From assembly GCA_045534225.1 (NCBI GenBank), contig JAZSJJ010000008.1:1-64000 (forward strand): a stretch of DNA of 64,000 nucleotides, given 5' to 3'. This DNA is from UMGS1649 sp045534225 (GTDB lineage: Bacteria; Bacillota; Clostridia; TANB77; CAG-465). Positions 25,186 through 32,632 of the stretch are shown piece by piece. The first letter of the stretch is position 1. Each line of letters begins with the position of its first letter. Both the position numbers and the translations under genes were made by a program. The notes beneath the pieces are model-generated. The model searched no databases and was not told where the DNA came from. It saw only the letters and a list, made by a program, of their open reading frames with translations.

Positions 25186-25568
25186 TGAGAACAGAAAGAG
25201 TAGATGAAGATATTAAGTATTACATAGATAAAATACTTAGAGAAAACATATCTAAATTTACAGATTCAGGCATAATAACTGTAACTTCAGTAAAGACAAC
25301 TAAAGACTTAAGATATTCTAAAGTCTATGTGAGTATATTTGGAACAAAATATACTCACCAAGTCTTTGATAGACTAGTTAAGAATGCTGGATTTGTAAGA
25401 AAGAATTTAGCATCTATGCTTAAAGCAAGAAATATTCCAGACATAGTATTTGAACTAGACGATTCTATGGAATACGGTTCAAAGATGGAAAGAATAATTA
25501 ATGAAGTAAGTGCTAAAGATAGACAAAACAGAGAAGCACACGCAGAACAAGAAGAAATAGAAGAGTAA
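25185..25568 (+). CDS. rbfA: Ribosome-binding factor A
   Basis: 127 residues with the KH-like fold of RbfA. It begins RTERVDEDIKYYI, continues with the ISKFTDSGIITVTSVKTTKDLRY region and has EYGSKMERIINE near the end. It matures the 5' end of 16S rRNA under cold or stress. The ATG at 25185 overlaps the infB stop by one base, so translation is coupled. The acidic tail (EEIEE) is short. Confidence 0.94.
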   Translation: MRTERVDEDIKYYIDKILRENISKFTDSGIITVTSVKTTKDLRYSKVYVSIFGTKYTHQVFDRLVKNAGFVRKNLASMLKARNIPDIVFELDDSMEYGSKMERIINEVSAKDRQNREAHAEQEEIEE

Positions 25569-25588
25569 TATAATTTAAGGGGTATAAT

Positions 25589-26542
25589 ATGGAATTTGAA
25601 AAAGCTAAGTTATTAATAGATAATGCAAAAACAATATGTTTGGTTGCGCATAAGAAACCAGACGGAGATGCGGTAGGATGTGTGGGAGCGATGTACCATT
25701 TTCTAAAAGAATTAGGAAAAGATGTGTATATGGTAATGCCGGACATAACACCTAAATTTGGTTTTTTGCCAAATGTTAATGAAATGGTAAGTAGATTTCC
25801 AGAGGATAAAGAATTAGACCTTTTAATATGTCTAGATTGTTCAGAAATAGAAAGAAGATCTAGCATACACGAAGAAGACTTAAAGAAAGCAAAGAAAATA
25901 TTAGTAATAGATCACCATATGAATTCTTCAGAAGAAGGTGATTTAAGAATAATAGATAGCGAAGCTCCAGCCAATGCGGAAATTGTGTACAAGCTAATAA
26001 AATATATTAAGCCTACAATTTCCAAAGATGTTGCAACTTATTTATATGTTGGTATTATGACAGACACGGGCAGTTTTAGTTACGAAAGAACTACTGGAGA
26101 GACATATAGAGTTGCAGCAGAATTAGTAGATACAGGCGTAGAATTATCTAAAATATGCAAAAAATTAAACGATACATATTCTGAATCTAAAATGAAACTA
26201 GTTGCTAAAGTAATTGCTAATATGGAAACATATGCTGAGGGTAAAATACGTGTTAGTTTATTAGATAAAGAAGAACAAGAAGAAATAGGTGCAACAGAAG
26301 AGGATGTAGACGGGTTAGTTACATATCTAAGATGTATAGAGGGCACAATAGCTGCTGTATATATTAGATGGACTAAAGAAGGCGAATACAAATACAGTAT
26401 AAGAACAGAAGAACCAATAGATGGTTCTGAGGTAGCTAGAGCATTTAATGGCGGCGGACATAAGAGAGCTGCTGGGTTTGAAACAACAAATCTTAAAGAA
26501 ACTAAAGAGAAATTAATACAAATGTTGGAAGGGTTGTTGTAA
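25589..26542 (+). CDS. nrnA: Bifunctional oligoribonuclease and pAp phosphatase
   Basis: 317 residues, DHH family. HKKPDGDAVG (about 21-30) and VIDHHMNS (about 104-111) supply the metal-binding His and Asp residues; the C-terminal DHHA1 domain ends with GGGHKRAAGFE (about 288-298). NrnA degrades short RNA fragments and 3'-phosphoadenosine 5'-phosphate. Same operon as rbfA (20-base gap) and truB (2-base gap). Usual length. Confidence 0.94.
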   Translation: MEFEKAKLLIDNAKTICLVAHKKPDGDAVGCVGAMYHFLKELGKDVYMVMPDITPKFGFLPNVNEMVSRFPEDKELDLLICLDCSEIERRSSIHEEDLKKAKKILVIDHHMNSSEEGDLRIIDSEAPANAEIVYKLIKYIKPTISKDVATYLYVGIMTDTGSFSYERTTGETYRVAAELVDTGVELSKICKKLNDTYSESKMKLVAKVIANMETYAEGKIRVSLLDKEEQEEIGATEEDVDGLVTYLRCIEGTIAAVYIRWTKEGEYKYSIRTEEPIDGSEVARAFNGGGHKRAAGFETTNLKETKEKLIQMLEGLL

Positions 26543-26544
26543 AG

Positions 26545-27420
26545 GTGAAAATAACAGGAATACTTAATATTAATAAACCTGCAGGTATAACATCTTACGA
26601 TGTTGTAGATGTTATTAAAAAGTTATTTATAGGTTCAAAAGTTGGACATACTGGTACATTGGACCCAGTTGCCACAGGCGTATTACCAATACTTATTGGA
26701 GATGCTACAAAGCTATCAGATAACTTGACTGCGGAGAATAAAGCATATAGAGTAAAAATGTTACTAGGTGTAGAAACAGATACCTATGATATAACAGGTA
26801 AAATAGTTTCAGCATCAGTAGTAAACAAAGACGAAATATATATTCGTGAAAGAATAAAAAGATTTATAGGGGTTCAAGAACAGACTCCGCCACAGTACAG
26901 TGCAATAAAAGTATCAGGCAAAAAAGCATACGAATATGCACGCGAAGGTAAAGAAGTTGAACTAAAAGCAAGAACAATAGAAATTTATGATATAAATAAT
27001 ATCGCAGTAGACTTAAAGAAACGTGAAGTAATGTTTGATGTGTATTGCACAAAAGGGACATATGTAAGAAGTCTTGTAAACGATATAGGAAGAAAACTTG
27101 GTTGCGGTGCAACTATGATAGACCTAATAAGACTTAGAAATGGTAACTTCTTTATAGAAGACAGCATAGCTTTATATGATTTCTTAAAATTAAATTTTGA
27201 GGATATGAAAAAACACATAGTACCTATAGAAGATTACTACGATGACTTAAAGAAAATAAATATGTTAAAGGATGAATATACTAAATTCTTAAATGGAGTA
27301 AAACTTCCATATGATGAACAAGACAAACTTGTAAAAGTATATTATAATAACAAATATAAAGGCTTAGGTCAAATAAAAGATGGAATACTAAAAAGATATT
27401 TAATAGAGAACGAGGAATAA
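26545..27420 (+). CDS. truB: tRNA pseudouridine-55 synthase
   Basis: 291 residues. GVLPILIGDATKL and GHTGTLDPVATG (about 33-44, catalytic Asp in TLDP) identify TruB, which makes pseudouridine 55 in the T loop of tRNAs. The start is GTG at 26545, with AAGGG about 12 bases upstream. It is the last gene of the rimP operon. The stop codon lies in the loop of a terminator hairpin. The riboflavin kinase gene ribF that often follows truB is absent. Confidence 0.95.
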   Translation: MKITGILNINKPAGITSYDVVDVIKKLFIGSKVGHTGTLDPVATGVLPILIGDATKLSDNLTAENKAYRVKMLLGVETDTYDITGKIVSASVVNKDEIYIRERIKRFIGVQEQTPPQYSAIKVSGKKAYEYAREGKEVELKARTIEIYDINNIAVDLKKREVMFDVYCTKGTYVRSLVNDIGRKLGCGATMIDLIRLRNGNFFIEDSIALYDFLKLNFEDMKKHIVPIEDYYDDLKKINMLKDEYTKFLNGVKLPYDEQDKLVKVYYNNKYKGLGQIKDGILKRYLIENEE

Positions 27421-27433
27421 AACTCGTTTTTTA
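27409..27433 (+). terminator. Terminator of the rimP-truB operon
   Basis: Stem AACGAG (27409-27414) with CTCGTT (27423-27428), then T. The truB stop codon is in the loop. Confidence 0.75.
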
Positions 27434-27464
27434 TTTTACCTTGCATTATACAAATAAAAATAAC

Positions 27465-27493
27465 TTGCAAATTTATCAGTCTTGTATTATTAT
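27465..27493 (+). promoter_or_regulatory. galE promoter
   Basis: TTGCAA (27465-27470), 17-base spacer, TATTAT (27488-27493). Confidence 0.7.
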
Positions 27494-27518
27494 ATAGTTG
27501 TTAAGAGGAGGTACAAAT

Positions 27519-28517
27519 ATGATATTATTAACAGGTGGCCTAGGATATATAGGCAGTCATACATGTGTAGAATTACTTAAAAGAGGCGAAAGAATAGTAA
27601 TAATGGATAATTTGTCTAATAGTAGAGAAGAAGCAATGGATAACATTAAAGCGATATCTAATGCTGGCTTTATTTTCTACAAAGCAGATTTATTAGATAA
27701 AGAATCTATGAGAAAAATATTTAGAGAAAACAAAATAGATGCAGTTGTTCACTTTGCAGGATTAAAAGCAGTAGGTGAATCTGTAGCTAAACCGTTAGCA
27801 TATTATAAAAATAATGTGGAAGGCACATTAAATCTATTAGAAGTTATGGAAGAGTTTGGGTGCAGCAGAATGGTATTTAGTTCTTCTGCAACAGTTTATG
27901 GTTCTCCTGAAAGAGTGCCAATTACAGAAGATATGCCACTATCTACAACTAATCCATATGGAACAACTAAGCTTATGATAGAACAAATACTACAAGATTA
28001 TGCTAAAGCAAATAAGCAATTTAAAGTTGCAATACTTAGATACTTTAACCCAATAGGTGCTCATGAGTCAGGTGCAATTGGTGAAGATCCAAATGGTATA
28101 CCAAACAACTTAATGCCATATATAGCAAGAGTTGCAAGTGGTAAATTAGAATGCCTAAGCATATATGGAAACGATTATCCAACACATGATGGTACAGGCG
28201 TAAGAGACTACATACACGTAGTAGACTTAGCTAAAGGACATCTAAAAGCATTAGATAGACTTTCTAAAGATGATACGGGTGTGTTTATATATAATCTTGG
28301 TTCTGGTAGAGGATACAGTGTATTAGATATAGTTAAAGCATTTGAAAAAGCCAATGGTATAAAGATTAACTATAAGATAGTTGAAAGAAGACCTGGAGAC
28401 ATAGCTAAATGTTATGCTGATTCAACTAAAGCATGGAAAGAACTTGGCTGGAAAGCAGAAAAGACATTAGAAGACATGGTTAGAGATGCTTGGAATTTTG
28501 AACAAAAACATCGTTAA
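27519..28517 (+). CDS. galE: UDP-glucose 4-epimerase
   Basis: 332 residues. NAD-binding TGGLGYIGSHT (about 5-15), the FSSSATVYG region with the catalytic Ser, YGTTK (catalytic Tyr and Lys) near 146, and PIGAHESG. It interconverts UDP-glucose and UDP-galactose for surface sugars or galactose use. The start is the ATG at 27519 behind AGAGGAGG; the longer frame from 27498 would start upstream of that site. Single gene between its own promoter and terminator. Confidence 0.94.
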   Translation: MILLTGGLGYIGSHTCVELLKRGERIVIMDNLSNSREEAMDNIKAISNAGFIFYKADLLDKESMRKIFRENKIDAVVHFAGLKAVGESVAKPLAYYKNNVEGTLNLLEVMEEFGCSRMVFSSSATVYGSPERVPITEDMPLSTTNPYGTTKLMIEQILQDYAKANKQFKVAILRYFNPIGAHESGAIGEDPNGIPNNLMPYIARVASGKLECLSIYGNDYPTHDGTGVRDYIHVVDLAKGHLKALDRLSKDDTGVFIYNLGSGRGYSVLDIVKAFEKANGIKINYKIVERRPGDIAKCYADSTKAWKELGWKAEKTLEDMVRDAWNFEQKHR

Positions 28518-28522
28518 AATAT

Positions 28523-28557
28523 AAAAAACGGAGTAGAAAAACTACTTCGTTTTTTCT
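28523..28557 (+). terminator. Terminator of galE
   Basis: Stem AAAAAACGGAGTAG (28523-28536) with CTACTTCGTTTTTT (28542-28555), one G-T pair. Confidence 0.9.
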
Positions 28558-28652
28558 TATTATATGTGTTTGACATATAATATTATATATGATAGAATAC
28601 ACTTAAATAAGGGGTAGACATATAGGAAAACTATGTCTAAAAATGTAAAAAG

Positions 28653-28681
28653 TTGCAATTTGTATTCGTTTGTGGTATAAT
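28653..28681 (+). promoter_or_regulatory. Promoter of the M23 peptidase gene
   Basis: TTGCAA (28653-28658), 17-base spacer, perfect TATAAT (28676-28681). Its position shows that reading frames starting at 28653 are not real. Confidence 0.8.
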
Positions 28682-28715
28682 AGAAATTGTGATTGAAAAG
28701 GAAGGTGTAATTATA

Positions 28716-29762
28716 GTGAAAAAAGGGAGTGCCCTCAGAACACTAAGATTCATATTTATAACAGTCGTATTATTTGTACTTTCATTTAGTGCAGCAGTAG
28801 TAACAGTGCTAAATGTTTATGTACCACAATATATAGCAAAAATAGATGGAGAACAAGTTGGATATTTTACAAGTCCAGCAGAATTCGATGAAGTTTATGA
28901 AAAAATAGTTGATGAAAAAGAAGCTGATGGTTTAGAAGTTAAAGTGTATTTACCAGCTGAACCAGAGTTTGAATTAACATATGTTGTTGATTCTGTTACA
29001 GAAGAACAAAACTTATATACAAATATGAGAGCTTTTGTTAAAACAGAATATACAACATACAATGTAAATGTAAAAGGTAAAACAGAACTTACATTTGCAA
29101 CAGAAAAAGAAGCAGAAGATTATGCTAAAAAAATAAAAAATGCAGTTAAATCTACAGTTAAATCTACGGTTAAAGTAGAAAAAACTACAAGCGAAGAATT
29201 AGTTTCTACGACTACTAAGGCTTCGGCTAAAAAGATTTATGATAATGTAGTAAGCAGATATAAACCAGTTGTTAGAACATATAGCCCTACATATTGGGTA
29301 AGTTCTGGTAAAACAAAATATGGAAATAAAGCATCTGGTGCATTGCATTCGTTTATAGCTGGTGGAGTAAAACCAACGACAGGTGTAGTAACACAAAATT
29401 ACGGCCCAAGCGCATATTATGCAAGTGGTATGCACACAGGCATAGATATAGCAAGTAAGGGAAGTAAATATGTTCCAATATATGCATATAAAGCTGGTAC
29501 AGTAGTAAATGCAGGTTGGAATGGTGACTATGGTAAATGTATAATCATAAGCCATGGTAAAGATGCAAATGGTAATGAACTTCAAACATTATATGCTCAC
29601 TGTAGTAGTATTAATGTTGTTAAAGGCCAAACAGTAGCTATGGGACAACAAATAGCTAATATGGGTACAACAGGTCGTTCAACAGGTGTTCACTTACACT
29701 TTGAAATAAGAGTATTAGGTGGAGGAAACAAAACATTCTATAACCCAGCATATTACATTTAA
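28716..29762 (+). CDS. Membrane-anchored M23-family peptidase
   Basis: 348 residues. One N-terminal membrane helix (about 10-35), an extracellular region with a G5/YabE-like stretch (about 40-160), and a C-terminal M23 (LytM) domain with HTGIDIA (Zn-binding His and Asp) and HLHFE (second His pair). Such enzymes cut peptide cross-links in the wall; some with this layout act in sporulation, but that is not shown here. The start is GTG at 28716 after AAAGGAAGGTG, downstream of the promoter. Followed by a hairpin terminator. Confidence 0.9.
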   Translation: MKKGSALRTLRFIFITVVLFVLSFSAAVVTVLNVYVPQYIAKIDGEQVGYFTSPAEFDEVYEKIVDEKEADGLEVKVYLPAEPEFELTYVVDSVTEEQNLYTNMRAFVKTEYTTYNVNVKGKTELTFATEKEAEDYAKKIKNAVKSTVKSTVKVEKTTSEELVSTTTKASAKKIYDNVVSRYKPVVRTYSPTYWVSSGKTKYGNKASGALHSFIAGGVKPTTGVVTQNYGPSAYYASGMHTGIDIASKGSKYVPIYAYKAGTVVNAGWNGDYGKCIIISHGKDANGNELQTLYAHCSSINVVKGQTVAMGQQIANMGTTGRSTGVHLHFEIRVLGGGNKTFYNPAYYI

Positions 29763-29777
29763 TAAATTAAGATAGTT

Positions 29778-29804
29778 AAACAAACCCGAAAGGGTTTGTT
29801 TTTT
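29778..29804 (+). terminator. Terminator of the M23 peptidase gene
   Basis: Perfect stem AAACAAACCC (29778-29787) with GGGTTTGTTT (29792-29801), loop GAAA, then T. Confidence 0.92.
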
Positions 29805-29887
29805 GTTTATACAACTTATTGCATAAAAATAAAATATGTTATAACATAAATATATAAGGTAATTTTTTAATGTTTATGGAGGGATAT

Positions 29888-30244
29888 ATGAAAGATTTTA
29901 CAAATAATAATCATAATGTTAATGAATTTGCATATAAAGATGAAGCTAGAGTACGCGGTGTCAGCTTAAAAGGACTTGCTGTAATATTGATAATAGTTTT
30001 TGTTATGTTCAGTCAAATAGCAGAAGAACTTAACTTGGATTTTAGTATAGGACCTAAAGAATACACTATATATGAAATAGAAGATATGGCAGAAGAATTT
30101 TGGGAAGACGCAGAAGATTTAGGTTACAGCAAATATAGGAGAGAAGATTATGCAATAGATAAACTAGAAGATATGGGTGTAGAAGTAGAAAGATATAATA
30201 TAACATTTGATTATTGGGGAGAAGCGAGAGTAGAAGCTAAATAA
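29888..30244 (+). CDS. Small single-span membrane protein, unknown
   Basis: 118 residues. A polar N-terminus, one membrane helix (about 27-45, LKGLAVILIIVFVMF), then an acidic, tyrosine-rich domain with two similar helices (EIEDMAEEFWEDAEDLG and YAIDKLEDMG). The ATG at 29888 is preceded by GGAGG. It is a single gene with its own hairpin. Not recognised; no function proposed. Confidence 0.75.
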   Translation: MKDFTNNNHNVNEFAYKDEARVRGVSLKGLAVILIIVFVMFSQIAEELNLDFSIGPKEYTIYEIEDMAEEFWEDAEDLGYSKYRREDYAIDKLEDMGVEVERYNITFDYWGEARVEAK

Positions 30245-30261
30245 CAATGTAAAGCTAAATT

Positions 30262-30304
30262 AAATAAACATATTAAGATTTGATCTTAGTATGTTTATTT
30301 TTTT
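30262..30304 (+). terminator. Terminator of the small membrane protein gene
   Basis: Arms AAATAAACATA (30262-30272) and TATGTTTATTT (30290-30300) enclose an inner TAAGAT/ATCTTA stem; a T run follows. Confidence 0.85.
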
Positions 30305-30360
30305 ATACAGATTACTGAGTAAAAATTTTAATAAATTTTAATATTTTTATAAAAAAGGTA

Positions 30361-30423
30361 TTGCAATTATATACTTATTTGATATAATTGGAGTGTAAGT
30401 GGATGAAAGTGGAGCAAAGTGGA
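30361..30423 (+). promoter_or_regulatory. mraZ promoter with three MraZ-type boxes
   Basis: TTGCAA (30361-30366), 16-base spacer, TATAAT (30383-30388). Three direct repeats AAGTGGA start at 30397, 30407 and 30417, exactly 10 bases apart; the third runs into the ribosome site. Established knowledge: MraZ binds short G-rich direct repeats spaced by one helical turn and represses its own operon. Confidence 0.8.
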
Positions 30424-30437
30424 GGAGGTGTAAAACC

Positions 30438-30869
30438 TTGTTATTAGGTGAGTACAATCATACAATTGACGATAAATCAAGAGTTATAGTGCCAAGCAAG
30501 TTTAGAGACGACCTTGGTAGTACTTTCATAGTTACTAGAGGTTTTGATAAGTGCCTTTTCGCATTTTCTCTTGCAGAATGGCAAAACTTTGAAGCAGGAC
30601 TTAGAGCTTTACCACTTTCAAATGAAAATGCTAGAAAATATGTTAGGTATTTTACAGCTGGTGCAACGGAGTGTCAAATAGACAAACAAGGAAGAGTGTT
30701 AATACCAAACAATCTTAGAGAGTATGCAGGTCTAAAAAAAGAACTTGTAATTACAGGTGTATCTACTAGAGCGGAAATTTGGGACAAAGAAACTTGGGAT
30801 AAATATACAAGTGATGAGAACATAGACCTAGATGAAATTGCTAGTCACATGTCAGAGTTTGGCATTTGA
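30438..30869 (+). CDS. mraZ: Transcriptional regulator MraZ
   Basis: 143 residues, usual size, with two AbrB-like halves: DDKSRVIVPSKFR (about 9-21) and DKQGRVLIPNNLR (about 80-92). MraZ forms a ring that binds repeats in its own promoter and sets the level of the division and cell-wall operon. The start is TTG at 30438, seven bases after GGAGGAGGTG, giving the typical MLLGEYNH opening; longer frames lie upstream of the ribosome site. It is the first gene of the cluster that runs to 41754. Confidence 0.95.
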   Translation: MLLGEYNHTIDDKSRVIVPSKFRDDLGSTFIVTRGFDKCLFAFSLAEWQNFEAGLRALPLSNENARKYVRYFTAGATECQIDKQGRVLIPNNLREYAGLKKELVITGVSTRAEIWDKETWDKYTSDENIDLDEIASHMSEFGI

Positions 30870-31079
30870 TATAGATAAACTAAAGAAAAAACATTTAATA
30901 AAAACTAATAAACTAAAGATAAAAGATTTAATAAACAAAAGCTATTAAAAAACAAAAGATTTACAAATAACTTATTCATACTTATGATAAGATTTACATC
31001 ATTTACAAAGGAAAAACATTTAATAAACAAAAGATAAAATTTTTAAGATATTTAATTTAATTACGGAGTAAGATAAAAA
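30870..31079 (+). repeat. A-rich spacer with degenerate direct repeats
   Basis: 210 bases without a gene between mraZ and rsmH. AAAAACATTTAATAAA occurs at 30887-30902 and 31012-31027, and the related AAAAGATTTAATAAACAAAAG-type unit near 30921 and 31012. No terminator and no clear promoter are seen. The leader of rsmH with GGAG lies at its end. Confidence 0.5.
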
Positions 31080-32012
31080 GTGGAATTTAGTCATGTGTCA
31101 GTATTACTAGAAGAATGTATAGAATGTCTAAACGTAAAAAAGGGTGGAATTTATGTTGATGGAACTCTTGGTGGCGGTGGGCATTCTTCGTATGTCTTAA
31201 AACTACTAGATAATACAGGAAGACTAATTGGAATAGACAGAGATTCTGATGCACTAACACATACTAAAGAAAGACTTAAAGAATATACAAATGTTACTTA
31301 TGTTAAAGATAAACATGAGAATATAAAACAAATATTAGAAGACTTAGAAGTACCTGGGGCAGATGGAATATTATTAGACCTGGGTGTTTCGTCATATCAG
31401 CTAGATGAAGCAAGTCGTGGATTTAGTTATATGCACGATGCACCGTTAGATATGCGTATGAACAGAGACGATGAATTTACAGCATATCATGTAGTAAATA
31501 AATATTCAGAAGAAAAGCTTGCAGATATTTTCTTTTTATATGGTGAAGAAAAGTTCTCGAGACAAATAGCAAGAAAGATTGTTCAAGTAAGAGAAGCCAA
31601 ACCAATAGAAACAACTTTAGAACTTGTAGATATAATAAAATCTGCATTACCAGCTAAAGCAAAAAATGAAAAACAACATCCTGCTAAAAGAGTTTTCCAA
31701 GCAATTCGTATAGAAGTAAACGGAGAACTTGTAGATTTAGAAAATGCAGTATGTGATGCAATAAAATGTTTGGTACCAGGTGGAAGACTTGCTATAATTA
31801 CATTCCATTCTCTAGAGGATAGAATAGTAAAAAGAGCATATGAGAAGATGGAAGGTAGATGTACATGTCCACCAGATTTTCCAAAATGCATTTGCGGATA
31901 TGTATCATACGGAAAGATACTAACAAAGAAACCTATAGTAGCGACTGAAGAAGAACTTGAAAACAACCCAAGATCTAGAAGTGCTAAACTTAGAGTTTTT
32001 GAAAGAAGATAA
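31080..32012 (+). CDS. rsmH: 16S rRNA (cytosine-1402-N4) methyltransferase
   Basis: 310 residues, usual size. HVSVLL near the start, VDGTLGGGGHS (about 23-33, SAM-binding), GILLDLGVSS (about 97-106) and FHSLEDRIVK (about 242-251) are typical RsmH motifs. It methylates C1402 in the ribosomal P site. The start is GTG at 31080 with GGAG at distance; the next candidate would cut off the conserved SHVSVLL opening. Confidence 0.95.
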   Translation: MEFSHVSVLLEECIECLNVKKGGIYVDGTLGGGGHSSYVLKLLDNTGRLIGIDRDSDALTHTKERLKEYTNVTYVKDKHENIKQILEDLEVPGADGILLDLGVSSYQLDEASRGFSYMHDAPLDMRMNRDDEFTAYHVVNKYSEEKLADIFFLYGEEKFSRQIARKIVQVREAKPIETTLELVDIIKSALPAKAKNEKQHPAKRVFQAIRIEVNGELVDLENAVCDAIKCLVPGGRLAIITFHSLEDRIVKRAYEKMEGRCTCPPDFPKCICGYVSYGKILTKKPIVATEEELENNPRSRSAKLRVFERR

Positions 32013-32074
32013 AATAATAAACAACTATTAAGTAATAAGATTACAAAATTAACTTAAGAAAAGAGGTGAAATTA

Positions 32075-32566
32075 GTGATAGCAAACAGAGCTTATGCATA
32101 TGATTTAGAAGTAGAGAAAAAAGAGGTAGAATATTTACCAAATAAAAGAGACTTCAGATTAATAAAAAATACAGTTAAGAAGCTACAAACAGCTTCAAAT
32201 ATAAAAGCAAAGAAGAAATCAGAACTATCACTAGTTTTGTCAGTTGTAGCAATGTTTGCTATGTTCATCATCTTAAGTTATAGAACAAACATAATAAGTG
32301 AAAAGAATCTAGAATTGCAAAGACTTGCTATTAAAGCAGATAATGCAAATGCAGTTCTTGCAACAACAGAAGTAAATGTAAGTAGGGTTATAGATAAAGA
32401 CAAAGTTGAAACTTACGCAAAACAACAATTAGGAATGCAAAAACCAGAAAAAAGTCAATTAGTATATATAAACTCTAATTATGAAACAAAAGTAGAAAGT
32501 ATAAATGAAGGAAATATAATTAGTAAAGTAGTAGATAAGCTAAAAGATATAATAGGTATTAAATAA
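32075..32566 (+). CDS. ftsL: FtsL-like division protein
   Basis: 163 residues, bitopic. A basic cytoplasmic N-terminus (to about 58), one membrane helix (about 59-80, LSLVLSVVAMFAMFIIL), then a short coiled coil (NLELQRLAIKADNANAVLA). Position between rsmH and the transpeptidase identifies FtsL/DivIC-type septum protein, since sequence is poorly conserved in this family. It joins FtsQ and the transpeptidase at the septum. The start is GTG at 32075 after AGAGGTG; the earlier GTG at 32066 overlaps that site. Confidence 0.8.
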   Translation: MIANRAYAYDLEVEKKEVEYLPNKRDFRLIKNTVKKLQTASNIKAKKKSELSLVLSVVAMFAMFIILSYRTNIISEKNLELQRLAIKADNANAVLATTEVNVSRVIDKDKVETYAKQQLGMQKPEKSQLVYINSNYETKVESINEGNIISKVVDKLKDIIGIK

Positions 32567-32632
32567 TCATAAGATAGCTAATGTAAAGTTATAGCTTACT
32601 TATGGTTGTTTTTCTTTAAAAGGAGGTGTGAT

